Under the pieces are notes generated by a model. The model did no database searches and had not been told where the DNA came from. It saw only the letters and a program-made list of their open reading frames with translations. From Mobilitalea sibirica (GTDB taxonomy: Bacteria; Bacillota; Clostridia; Lachnospirales; Lachnospiraceae), in the NCBI RefSeq assembly GCF_015999265.1, contig NZ_JAEAGR010000002.1, positions 248,001-312,000 on the forward strand: a DNA stretch of 64,000 nucleotides. The letters are read 5' to 3'. The number at the start of each line of letters is the position of its first letter. The stretch's first letter is position 1. Below, piece by piece: positions 1-7,044 of this stretch. Both the position numbers and the translations under genes were made by a program.

Positions 1-49
1 ACCGCCGAATAAAAGAACGTTATTCTCTACATAAAATGCTCGAAATTAC

Positions 50-82
50 TTGCTATTTACAGCGTTCAGAGTGATATATGTA
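50..82 (+). promoter_or_regulatory. Repeated phage promoter-like element, copy 1
   Basis: TTGCTA (50-55) and TGATAT (72-77) are separated by 16 nt, and the latter sits inside the 14-mer GAGTGATATATGTA (69-82). The same 14-mer with a TTG.TA box at the same distance recurs before the amidoligase and before the first recombinase. It ends 29 nt before the start codon of the next gene. The promoter role is inferred. Confidence 0.55.
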
Positions 83-111
83 GTACCGAAAAATGAAAGG
101 CGGTATGAAAA

Positions 112-915
112 ATGAAGATAAATTATAACATTACAGGTCCAAAACGAAAATCGCTGGTAGGAGCTATCAGCCTGGAACTAAATGCTCCGACGATATACCT
201 TGGTGCACCTACCTTTGCTTACGAAGTAGGAGGCTACCACATCGATAAGAATGGAATGCTCGAGGGTGAGGACAATCCCAACTTGGTTGCTGACCTTCAG
301 GGATTGCATGACTTCAAAGCAATTACAGAAGAATATGACACCCCACTTCCTGAACCAGAACCAGTGCCGGAGGATATCCAAATTCCTTACGAAGCAGCTC
401 TTGGCGGAAGGGTCAGCCCTTGCCATGATTATGAGGAGCCACCCGTATATGTAGAACCTGAGCAAAGTGACGAGGTCGAAACTAACCGGTTGACCATTGA
501 TTTGCCAAGGTCGTCTTTCACAGATATGGCTCTTGAAAACCTCAAGCGATTAGTAGAAAGCAAAGCGTCCTTAATAAAAAAGGCTTTAGCTACTGATTGC
601 ATCCCTATAATGACAACCGAAGAAAGTATCAGTTTCCCTTGGTTTCAAGGAGAGCTTACCTCGGATGAGGTCAAAGCCTACACTCATTTTGTAACAGCAC
701 TATGTGAGACGGCAAAAACTCAGCAGAGAGTCAATGCTACCGAAAAGCAAGTAGAAAATGAAAAGTACGCTTTTCGCTGTTTCCTAATCCGTCTCGGTTT
801 CGTAGGCTTCGAATACAAAGCGGAACGCAAAATCCTGCTAAAAAACTTGACCGGCAACAGTGCCTTTAAAAATGGTGCTCCGAGTAAAGCTGAGGAGGTA
901 ATGGCTGATGAATAA
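112..915 (+). CDS. Phage/ICE-associated 'virulence' family protein
   Basis: The protein has 267 residues and resembles a family carried by clostridial prophages and conjugative elements under the uninformative name 'virulence protein'; no biochemical role is known to me. Residues 1-50 form a compact beta-rich start, followed by an acidic, proline-rich linker (about 75-125) and a helical C-terminal half. From about residue 213 a segment beginning QVENEKYAFR and running through RLGFVGFEY is clearly related to the C-terminus of the amidoligase encoded at 1283-2182. The start is ATG after GGCGGTATGAAAA, a moderate ribosome site. The stop overlaps the DUF4314 gene, so the two are probably co-translated. 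The family is recalled from memory; the shared C-terminus is seen directly. Confidence 0.75.
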   Translation: MKINYNITGPKRKSLVGAISLELNAPTIYLGAPTFAYEVGGYHIDKNGMLEGEDNPNLVADLQGLHDFKAITEEYDTPLPEPEPVPEDIQIPYEAALGGRVSPCHDYEEPPVYVEPEQSDEVETNRLTIDLPRSSFTDMALENLKRLVESKASLIKKALATDCIPIMTTEESISFPWFQGELTSDEVKAYTHFVTALCETAKTQQRVNATEKQVENEKYAFRCFLIRLGFVGFEYKAERKILLKNLTGNSAFKNGAPSKAEEVMADE

Positions 916-1135
916 CTTTCCTTCAAGAGAAACTGTTGAGCGCATCCGCAAGCAATACCCAGCGGGCTGCCGAGTAGAACTTGTTCGTATGGACGATTTT
1001 CAAGCACCTCCTATGGGAACGAAAGGAATTGTCACTGGAGTAGATGACACAGGTAGTATTATGGTTCGCTGGGAGAATGGTTCTTCTTTAAATGTGGTTT
1101 ACGGAGAGGATTTGTGCAGGAGAATCGAAGATTAA
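908..1135 (+). CDS. DUF4314 domain protein
   Basis: A 75-residue protein. After a short helix (residues 1-18) it has a small beta-barrel-like stretch with Y-P-A-G-C-R-V-E-L, G-T-K-G-I-V-T-G-V-D and V-R-W-E-N-G-S, the pattern of DUF4314 proteins of phages and mobile elements. The fold suggests an SH3-like or KOW-like small barrel that could bind nucleic acid or protein, but the function is unknown. The gene overlaps the preceding virulence-family gene by 8 nt and lies between it and the amidoligase. An arrangement with these neighbours recurs in Firmicutes mobile elements as far as I recall. Confidence 0.8.
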   Translation: MNNFPSRETVERIRKQYPAGCRVELVRMDDFQAPPMGTKGIVTGVDDTGSIMVRWENGSSLNVVYGEDLCRRIED

Positions 1136-1207
1136 TATGCACACTTTTCGCTTGAAAAAGCGGAGTAAGATTGTGTAAAAAATGACTGTATTTATCGAAT
1201 AATTGTC

Positions 1208-1240
1208 TTGATATATAAGCCTTTTAGAGTGATATATGTA
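1208..1240 (+). promoter_or_regulatory. Repeated phage promoter-like element, copy 2
   Basis: TTGATA (1208-1213), a 16-nt gap and TGATAT (1230-1235), ending in the 14-mer GAGTGATATATGTA (1227-1240). It lies in the only sizeable gap of this cassette (1136-1282), 42 nt before the amidoligase start. The segment CTTTT preceding the 14-mer is also shared with copy 3 before the recombinases. Confidence 0.6.
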
Positions 1241-1282
1241 TATGCCGAAAGGACAAATACACTTTAAAAGGAGCAAGAATCA

Positions 1283-2182
1283 ATGTTAAATAAGAATTTT
1301 GGAATTGAAATTGAGTTCACAGGAATAACAAGAAACGAAGCCGCCAAGGTTGCTGCCGAATACCTAAACGGAACGGTCACTGACACAGGCGACTATTACG
1401 ATACCAAGAAGATTACTACTGCTGACGGGCGGGTTTGGAAGATTATGAGCGACGGAAGCATTTCTTGCCAGAAGAAACAAGGACGGCAGAAAGTTGCAGC
1501 AACAAGAGAATACAGCGTAGAGCTGGTAAGCCCCATCCTAACCTACCAGGGAGACATTGAAACACTGCAGGAATTGGTACGCAGGCTACGCAAGGTAGGA
1601 GCTTTCACCAACAACTCCTGCGGAATACACATCCACTTGGACGGAGCAGACCACACAGCAAGGAGTATACGAAACTTTGTAAACATCATCGCAAGCAAGA
1701 ACGACCTTTTCTACAAGGCATTGCAGATTGAACCTTCACGAATAGGATATTGCAAAAAGATGGATGAGATTCTGGTGGAAAAAATCAACCGCAAGAAACC
1801 AAAAACGCTGGCACAGATTGAGAGCCTTTGGTATGAGGGTTATAGCGAAAGTACCAATCGACATTACCATTCAAGCCGATACCATTTTCTTAATCTGCAC
1901 AGCTTTTTCAACGGAAACCACACGGTCGAACTCAGAGGATTTAACAGCGAACTTCATGCAGGCAAGATTAGAAGCTACATTGTTCTCGCCCTTGCACTGA
2001 ACAACCAAGCACTGACACAAAAGTGTGCCTCTGCAAAGAAACCACAGGTCGAGAATGAAAAGTTTGCAATGCGAACCTACCTCAACCGCATCGGTTTTAT
2101 CGGCGAGGAATTCGCAAACTGCCGTGAACATTTAACCACCCACTTGGACGGCTCAGCGGCTTGGCGATTTCGGGCAGCCTGA
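1283..2182 (+). CDS. Amidoligase family protein (Amidoligase_2)
   Basis: A 299-residue enzyme of the Amidoligase_2 family, which has a glutamine-synthetase/COOH-NH2-ligase fold and is predicted to form amide or peptide bonds using ATP. Visible family motifs are FGIEIEFTG (residues 6-14), the V-E-L-V-S-P strand (about 86-91), NSCGIHIHLDG (about 110-120) with metal-ligand histidines, and HTVELRGFNSE (about 213-223). The last 45 residues (QVENEKFAMR through RIGFIGEEF) resemble the C-terminus of the virulence-type protein at 112-915. The next gene is a gamma-glutamylcyclotransferase-like protein, which fits synthesis and removal of a glutamyl or peptide modification; that pairing is inference from published comparative genomics of amidoligases. 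An AAAGGAGC ribosome site precedes the ATG. Confidence 0.88.
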   Translation: MLNKNFGIEIEFTGITRNEAAKVAAEYLNGTVTDTGDYYDTKKITTADGRVWKIMSDGSISCQKKQGRQKVAATREYSVELVSPILTYQGDIETLQELVRRLRKVGAFTNNSCGIHIHLDGADHTARSIRNFVNIIASKNDLFYKALQIEPSRIGYCKKMDEILVEKINRKKPKTLAQIESLWYEGYSESTNRHYHSSRYHFLNLHSFFNGNHTVELRGFNSELHAGKIRSYIVLALALNNQALTQKCASAKKPQVENEKFAMRTYLNRIGFIGEEFANCREHLTTHLDGSAAWRFRAA

Positions 2183-2217
2183 GCGGTTGCCTTGCAAAAA
2201 TAAGGAGGACAAAGACT

Positions 2218-2667
2218 ATGAATAAAACATTTTATCTTGCCTATGGCTCAAATCTTAATCTTGAGCAAATGGCGCACCGTTGCCCCACAGCTAAACCGGT
2301 TGGGCCGGTTGTTTTAAAGGACTACCAGTTATTGTTTCGAGGCGGACACGGCGGCTCTGTGGCGACCGTGGAGCCTTTAAAGGGCAAGACAGTGCCATGC
2401 CTTCTGTGGGAGATTACCCCCACTGATGAAGCGGCACTTGACCGCTATGAGGGTTTCCCGTTCCTATACCGAAAAGAAATAGTCAAAGTGAAACTTGGGA
2501 AAAGAAACGTAGAAACTATGGTGTACATCATGAACGATGGCAGACCACTTGGCACTCCCAGTTGCTATTACTACAGCGTTATCTTAGAGGGTTATAAGAG
2601 TGCAGATTTTGATATCGGCATTCTAAAACAGGCAGTAGAGGATTCAAAGGAGGTCGAAAATGGATAA
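2218..2667 (+). CDS. Gamma-glutamylcyclotransferase family protein (AIG2-like)
   Basis: A 149-residue protein with the family's opening YLAYGSNLN (residues 6-14), the substrate-loop glycines that bind gamma-glutamyl groups, and a conserved acidic residue in LDRYEGFP (about 79-86), the expected place of the catalytic glutamate. Members release 5-oxoproline from gamma-glutamyl amines or remove related adducts. The chosen ATG at 2218 follows an AGGAGG site (2203-2208); an upstream in-frame start at 2161 lies inside the amidoligase and adds an unrelated leader. Its position directly after an amidoligase suggests the two act on the same bond in opposite directions; this is inferred. Confidence 0.88.
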   Translation: MNKTFYLAYGSNLNLEQMAHRCPTAKPVGPVVLKDYQLLFRGGHGGSVATVEPLKGKTVPCLLWEITPTDEAALDRYEGFPFLYRKEIVKVKLGKRNVETMVYIMNDGRPLGTPSCYYYSVILEGYKSADFDIGILKQAVEDSKEVENG

Positions 2668-2839
2668 GAAGATAAAGGAACAGATACTCGCCATTCGAGA
2701 CACGGGCGAAACAAATATGTTTGATGTGCGGAAGGTGCAGGAAATTGCTCTGCGGGAAGGATATGATGAGCTGCTTGATTACCTTGCTGATAACACAAGT
2801 GCCTATTCCCGGTTCATTCTGACCGGTGAGGAGAATTAA
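2660..2839 (+). CDS. DUF5049 small phage protein
   Basis: A 59-residue protein that overlaps the end of the cyclotransferase gene by 8 nt and has a good AAGGAGG ribosome site. It reads as a basic N-terminal helix (MDKKIKEQILAIR), a short link containing T-N-M-F-D, then a second helix and an acidic end. This is the profile of DUF5049 proteins, found just upstream of terminase genes in clostridial prophages. The size suggests a DNA-binding or packaging accessory role, but no function is established. The small terminase subunit expected here is otherwise missing. Confidence 0.75.
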   Translation: MDKKIKEQILAIRDTGETNMFDVRKVQEIALREGYDELLDYLADNTSAYSRFILTGEEN

Positions 2840-2872
2840 TTAACTAAACATTAACAAGGGAACAGTGCCAAA

Positions 2873-4555
2873 ATGGCTCTGTTTCTCGTACAGATAGATT
2901 TGAAGGCTTGCGTGATGCAGGTCTATTTTTATGTGCAAAAGGAGGCGGCGGATATACGAAAACTTAAGAAATACACACCTACAATATTTAAAGCGGCAGA
3001 TTCTGTCTACGATAAGTCCACCGCTGATTATGCCGTAGCCTTTATCGAGGCACTTTCTCATACCAAAGGGACATGGGCGGGTAAGCCATTTGAACTAATC
3101 GACTGGCAAGAGCGAATCATCCGTGATGTATTTGGAATTTTAAAGCCTAACGGTTATCGACAGTTCAATACTGCTTATGTGGAAATACCGAAAAAGATGG
3201 GAAAAAGTGAGCTTGCGGCGGCTGTTGCCCTGTTGCTCACCTGTGGAGATAACGAGGAACGTGCCGAGGTTTATGGTTGTGCTGCAGACCGAAACCAGGC
3301 ATCTATCGTTTTTAATGTTGCGGCGGATATGGTGCGGATGTGTCCGGCTTTAGCAAAACGAGTGAAGATTCTTGACTCTACAAAGCGACTCATCTATCAA
3401 CCGACGGGCAGTATTTATCAAGTGCTGTCAGCCGATGTCAGTAACAAGCATGGTTTCAATACCCACGGTGTGGTGTTTGACGAACTTCACACCCAACCGA
3501 ACAGAAAGCTCTTCGATGTTATGACCAAAGGCAGTGGTGATGCAAGGATGCAGCCACTGTATTTCCTTATAACCACTGCTGGAGACAATCAGAATAGTAT
3601 CTGCTGGGAAGTACATCAGAAGGCTTTGGATATCATAGATGGAAGAAAAAATGATCCTACTTTCTACCCTGTAATATACGGTGCTGCTTTAGAGGATGAC
3701 TGGACTGATCCAAAGGTGTGGAAGAAAGCAAACCCATCGCTGGGAATCACGGTCAGCATGGATAAAGTTAAAGCTGCCTTTGAATCAGCAAGACAGAATC
3801 CTGCTGAAGAGAACAGTTTTAGGCAACTTAGGCTCAATCAATGGGTCAAACAGGCAGTGAGGTGGATGCCTATGGAAAAATGGGATGCTTGTGCATTTGC
3901 TGTTAACCCGGAATCACTACGTGGGCGAGTCTGCTACGGAGGTCTTGACCTATCGAGCAGTACGGATATTACGGCTTTCGTGCTGGTCTTTCCGCCATTG
4001 GATGAGGATGATAAATACACTGTTATGCCGTTCTTCTGGATACCGGAGGATAACATTGATTTACGTGTTCGGCATGACCATGTAAATTACGATGTATGGA
4101 AAAAGCAAGGGTTTCTTAAAACCACGGAAGGCAATGTGGTGCATTACGGTTTCATTGAAACTTTTATTGAGGAGCTTGGTACAAAATATAACATTAGAGA
4201 AATTGCCTTCGATCGATGGGGTGCTGTGCAAATGACGCAGAATCTTGAAAACCTTGGTTTCACTGTAGTTCCGTTCGGTCAAGGTTTTAAAGATATGTCT
4301 CCGCCGACCAAAGAACTGATGAAACTAACCTTGGAACAAAAGATTGCCCACGGTGGGCATCCAATTCTTCGTTGGATGATGGATAACATCTATATAAGAA
4401 CTGATCCTGCTGGTAATATCAAGGCAGACAAGGAAAAATCAACTGAGAAAATTGACGGTGCCGTAGCAACTATTATGGCACTCGACCGCGCAATTCGTTG
4501 TGGCGGAGGTACGGGTTCTTCTGTTTATGATGAAAGGGGTTTATTAATATTTTGA
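2873..4555 (+). CDS. terL: Phage terminase large subunit
   Basis: The ATP-driven DNA packaging motor and nuclease that fills and cuts phage genomes at the portal. The Walker A-like loop IPKKMGKSE is at about residues 105-113, Walker B VVFDELH at about 200-206, and the RNase H-like nuclease domain begins near GGLDLSSSTD (about 353-362), with further acidic residues at FDRWG (about 445) and KIDGAVA (about 530). Length (560 aa) is normal for the Terminase_1 (YmfN-like) family. The start is uncertain: the ATG at 2873 has only a weak ribosome site, while a strong AAAGGAGGCGG at about 2938-2948 has no ATG, GTG or TTG at a sensible distance behind it in this frame. It leads the packaging and head operon. 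Confidence 0.95.
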   Translation: MALFLVQIDLKACVMQVYFYVQKEAADIRKLKKYTPTIFKAADSVYDKSTADYAVAFIEALSHTKGTWAGKPFELIDWQERIIRDVFGILKPNGYRQFNTAYVEIPKKMGKSELAAAVALLLTCGDNEERAEVYGCAADRNQASIVFNVAADMVRMCPALAKRVKILDSTKRLIYQPTGSIYQVLSADVSNKHGFNTHGVVFDELHTQPNRKLFDVMTKGSGDARMQPLYFLITTAGDNQNSICWEVHQKALDIIDGRKNDPTFYPVIYGAALEDDWTDPKVWKKANPSLGITVSMDKVKAAFESARQNPAEENSFRQLRLNQWVKQAVRWMPMEKWDACAFAVNPESLRGRVCYGGLDLSSSTDITAFVLVFPPLDEDDKYTVMPFFWIPEDNIDLRVRHDHVNYDVWKKQGFLKTTEGNVVHYGFIETFIEELGTKYNIREIAFDRWGAVQMTQNLENLGFTVVPFGQGFKDMSPPTKELMKLTLEQKIAHGGHPILRWMMDNIYIRTDPAGNIKADKEKSTEKIDGAVATIMALDRAIRCGGGTGSSVYDERGLLIF

Positions 4556-4558
4556 TTT

Positions 4559-4604
4559 GCAGCCATCCTTTGATTCTTTAAAATCATACGCCGGCTGCAC
4601 TTTT
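4559..4604 (+). terminator. Terminator-like hairpin after terL
   Basis: GCAGCC (4559-4564) pairs with GGCTGC (4593-4598) around an inner stem TGATT/AATCA, followed by a short T run. It separates terL from the inserted small gene downstream. Confidence 0.55.
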
Positions 4605-4607
4605 CCA

Positions 4608-4616
4608 TGCTATAAT
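4608..4616 (+). promoter_or_regulatory. Extended -10 promoter of the moron gene
   Basis: TGCTATAAT is a perfect TG-N extended -10 hexamer 25 nt before the start codon at 4641. No convincing -35 box is visible at 17 nt, which extended -10 promoters tolerate. AAGGTGGAGGTG follows as ribosome site. Confidence 0.6.
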
Positions 4617-4640
4617 TAAGGAAAGGTGGAGGTGTAAAAG

Positions 4641-5006
4641 ATGGAAAAAGAACATAGGAGCATTGAAAAAATTAATGATGATATAAAATCTGCGGGTCAG
4701 TCCTTTTTAGGATTAAACATGGCTGATTTGTTAACAAGGATTAAAGAACTTGATGATAAGATACTAAAAAGCAAGTTAATAGATGAATACCATTCAAACC
4801 AACACGGGTATTACGATAAAGACACAGGTGGCACAAGAACAAGGGTGAATTCAGCTATCCGAATTATAAAATCAGAAAAAGTAGTATACGCTATGGAGCA
4901 AATAGACGGATCGGACCCAAGAGTTCTACCGGAAGCAGTTGCTAAAGCAAAAGAAACAGTAGCAAAAATTAAGACGGGAGAACTAAAGCTGCCTAATCTT
5001 AATTAA
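4641..5006 (+). CDS. Unrecognised 121-aa protein between terL and portal (moron)
   Basis: I do not recognise this protein. It is 121 residues, charged and mostly helical, with N-terminal MEKEHRSIEKINDDI, a middle G-Y-Y-D-K-D-T-G-G-T-R-T-R-V motif and a lysine-rich C-terminus. It sits between terminase and portal, which are normally adjacent, and has its own extended -10 promoter, a hairpin before it and a strong terminator behind it. It is more AT-rich than its neighbours. These are the marks of a moron, a gene acquired singly and expressed from the prophage independently of the late operon. A lysogenic-conversion role such as superinfection exclusion is possible but unproven. Confidence 0.75.
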   Translation: MEKEHRSIEKINDDIKSAGQSFLGLNMADLLTRIKELDDKILKSKLIDEYHSNQHGYYDKDTGGTRTRVNSAIRIIKSEKVVYAMEQIDGSDPRVLPEAVAKAKETVAKIKTGELKLPNLN

Positions 5007-5019
5007 TAAGACACATAAG

Positions 5020-5049
5020 AGCATCTATTGCTGAATAGGTGCTTTTTTC
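5020..5049 (+). terminator. Rho-independent terminator of the moron
   Basis: AGCATCTATT (5020-5029) and AATAGGTGCT (5034-5043) form a near-perfect 10-bp stem with a 4-nt loop, followed by TTTTTTC. It closes the moron unit directly before the portal ribosome site. Confidence 0.85.
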
Positions 5050-5077
5050 TTGCCCATTTTTAAGGAGAGTGATGTCA

Positions 5078-6334
5078 ATGGGAATATTACAAGGAATATT
5101 TAAGGCTCGTGATAAGCCTATGGATAGTCTGAGCGGTAGTCGGTATAGTTTCTTTTTCGGAGGAACTACTGCTGGAAAACCTGTCAATGAAAATACGGCA
5201 ATGCAGATGACGGCGGTCTACTCATGCGTGAGAATACTGGCTGAAACATTAGCCGGACTACCGCTTCATGTTTATAAATACAACGATAGTGGTGGCAAAG
5301 AGAAACATTTACAACATCCGTTATATAGGTTGCTCCACGATGAGCCAAATCCAGAGATGACTTCCTTCACGTTCCGAGAAACGCTGATGAGTCATCTTTT
5401 ATTATGGGGCAATGCTTATGCACAGATTATCCGAAATGCCCGTGGTGAGGTTATTGCTCTCTATCCGCTTATGCCAAACAAAATGACAGTCGACCGTGAC
5501 AAAAGTGGACGGCTTTTTTATTTGTACCAGCGAAGTGTAGATGACGCACCCACTCTTGGAAAAGACAGCCTGGTCTATCTCGACCCATCCGATGTGCTTC
5601 ATATCCCCGGTTTGGGTTTTGATGGATTGGTGGGATATTCACCGATTGCTATGGCCAAAAATGCTATTGGACTTGCGATGGCTACGGAAGAATATGGAGC
5701 GAAGTTCTTCGCTAATGGAGCGGCACCCGGTGGTGTGCTGGAGCATCCAGGAACAATCAAGGACCCACAAAAGGTAAAAGACAGCTGGAATGCTGCCTAT
5801 CAAGGTTCAACAAACTCCCATAGGGTGGCAGTACTGGAAGAAGGCATGAAATATCAGCAAATAGGTATACCTCCGGAGCAAGCACAGTTTCTTGAAACAC
5901 GGAAATTTCAGATTAATGAAATTGCCCGTATTTTTAGAGTGCCACCACATATGCTGGCTGACCTTGAGAAAAGTAGCTTTTCAAATATTGAGCAGCAGTC
6001 TTTAGAGTTTGTGAAATATACACTTGACCCATGGGTAGTTCGTTGGGAACAAAATATGTGCCGTTCTCTTCTCATGGCAAGTGAAAAACCTACGGTCTTC
6101 ATCAAATTTAATGTGGACGGCTTACTTCGAGGTGATTATGTAAGCCGTATGAATGGTTACGCAACTGCTAGACAGAATGGTTGGATGAGTGCTAATGACA
6201 TTCGTGAGCTTGAGAACCTTGACCGAATACCAGTGGAACTTGGAGGTGATCTCTACCTTATTAATGGAGCGATGACCAAGTTGCAGGACGCTGGTGCATT
6301 CGCAAATACAACAAGATTGGAGGAAACCCAATGA
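5078..6334 (+). CDS. Phage portal protein, HK97 family
   Basis: A 418-residue portal that forms the dodecameric ring at the capsid vertex for DNA entry and tail joining. Family features include the N-terminal V-N-E-N-T-A-M-Q-M-T-A-V-Y-S-C-V-R region, LPLHVYKY (about 67-74), the clip-like region around LLWGNAYAQI, and the stem segment QFLETRKFQI plus IARIFRVPPHML typical of HK97-type portals. The ATG at 5078 is preferred because TAAGGAGAGTGAT lies 5061-5073; the ATG at 5072 is only 4 nt from the AAGGAG core. The stop overlaps the protease start by the ATGA arrangement, giving translational coupling. Confidence 0.93.
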   Translation: MGILQGIFKARDKPMDSLSGSRYSFFFGGTTAGKPVNENTAMQMTAVYSCVRILAETLAGLPLHVYKYNDSGGKEKHLQHPLYRLLHDEPNPEMTSFTFRETLMSHLLLWGNAYAQIIRNARGEVIALYPLMPNKMTVDRDKSGRLFYLYQRSVDDAPTLGKDSLVYLDPSDVLHIPGLGFDGLVGYSPIAMAKNAIGLAMATEEYGAKFFANGAAPGGVLEHPGTIKDPQKVKDSWNAAYQGSTNSHRVAVLEEGMKYQQIGIPPEQAQFLETRKFQINEIARIFRVPPHMLADLEKSSFSNIEQQSLEFVKYTLDPWVVRWEQNMCRSLLMASEKPTVFIKFNVDGLLRGDYVSRMNGYATARQNGWMSANDIRELENLDRIPVELGGDLYLINGAMTKLQDAGAFANTTRLEETQ

Positions 6335-7029
6335 AAAAATTTTGGAACTGGGTCAAGGATGAAAAATCCGACACCCGAACGCTCTACCTCGACGGCGTGA
6401 TTGCCGAGGAATCATGGTTTGATGATGATGTCACCCCTAAGGCATTCAAAGCAGATTTGTTTGCCAGTGAGGGTGACATTGTTATTTGGCTGAATTCACC
6501 GGGTGGTGATTGCATTGCAGCAAGCCAGATTTACACCATGCTTATGGACTACAAAGGAAAAGTGACCATCAAAATTGACGGCATCGCAGCATCTGCCGCC
6601 TCCGTAATCGCTATGGCAGGAACAACTGTGTTTATGGCACCTACTGCACTGATGATGGTGCATAACCCCTTGACCGTAGCAATCGGTGACAGCGAAGAAA
6701 TGCAAAAAGCCATAGCCATGCTTTCAGAGGTAAAGGAAAGTATCATCAATGCCTATGAAATTAAGACTGGCTTATCAAGGACCAAGCTTTCTCATCTCAT
6801 GGATGCGGAAACCTGGCTAAACGCTAATAAGGCAATTGAACTCGGCTTTGCAGATGAAATTTTGGAGGATGAGAAAAAGCATATTCAACAAGACGACTTC
6901 ACCTATGCGTTTAGCCGAAGAGCAGTCACAAATTCGTTACTTGATAAAGTATGCCCCAAGAAAACACCTGCCCAAAAAGGTACACCCGCTGATTCACTGG
7001 AAAAGCGGCTCAACAACATCATTCATTAA
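6331..7029 (+). CDS. ClpP-like head maturation protease
   Basis: A 232-residue serine protease of the ClpP/crotonase-like family that trims the capsid scaffold domain. The oxyanion strand NSPGGDCIAASQIY is at about residues 55-68, the nucleophile serine in GIAASAASVIAMAG at about 87-100, the histidine in MVHNPL at about 110, and a candidate aspartate in LMDAETWLNA at about 157. The C-terminal tail after residue 190 is charged and probably disordered. It overlaps the portal by 4 nt and precedes the capsid, the usual place in HK97-type gene orders. Confidence 0.93.
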   Translation: MKKFWNWVKDEKSDTRTLYLDGVIAEESWFDDDVTPKAFKADLFASEGDIVIWLNSPGGDCIAASQIYTMLMDYKGKVTIKIDGIAASAASVIAMAGTTVFMAPTALMMVHNPLTVAIGDSEEMQKAIAMLSEVKESIINAYEIKTGLSRTKLSHLMDAETWLNANKAIELGFADEILEDEKKHIQQDDFTYAFSRRAVTNSLLDKVCPKKTPAQKGTPADSLEKRLNNIIH

Positions 7030-7044
7030 TAGGAGGAAGAGATT

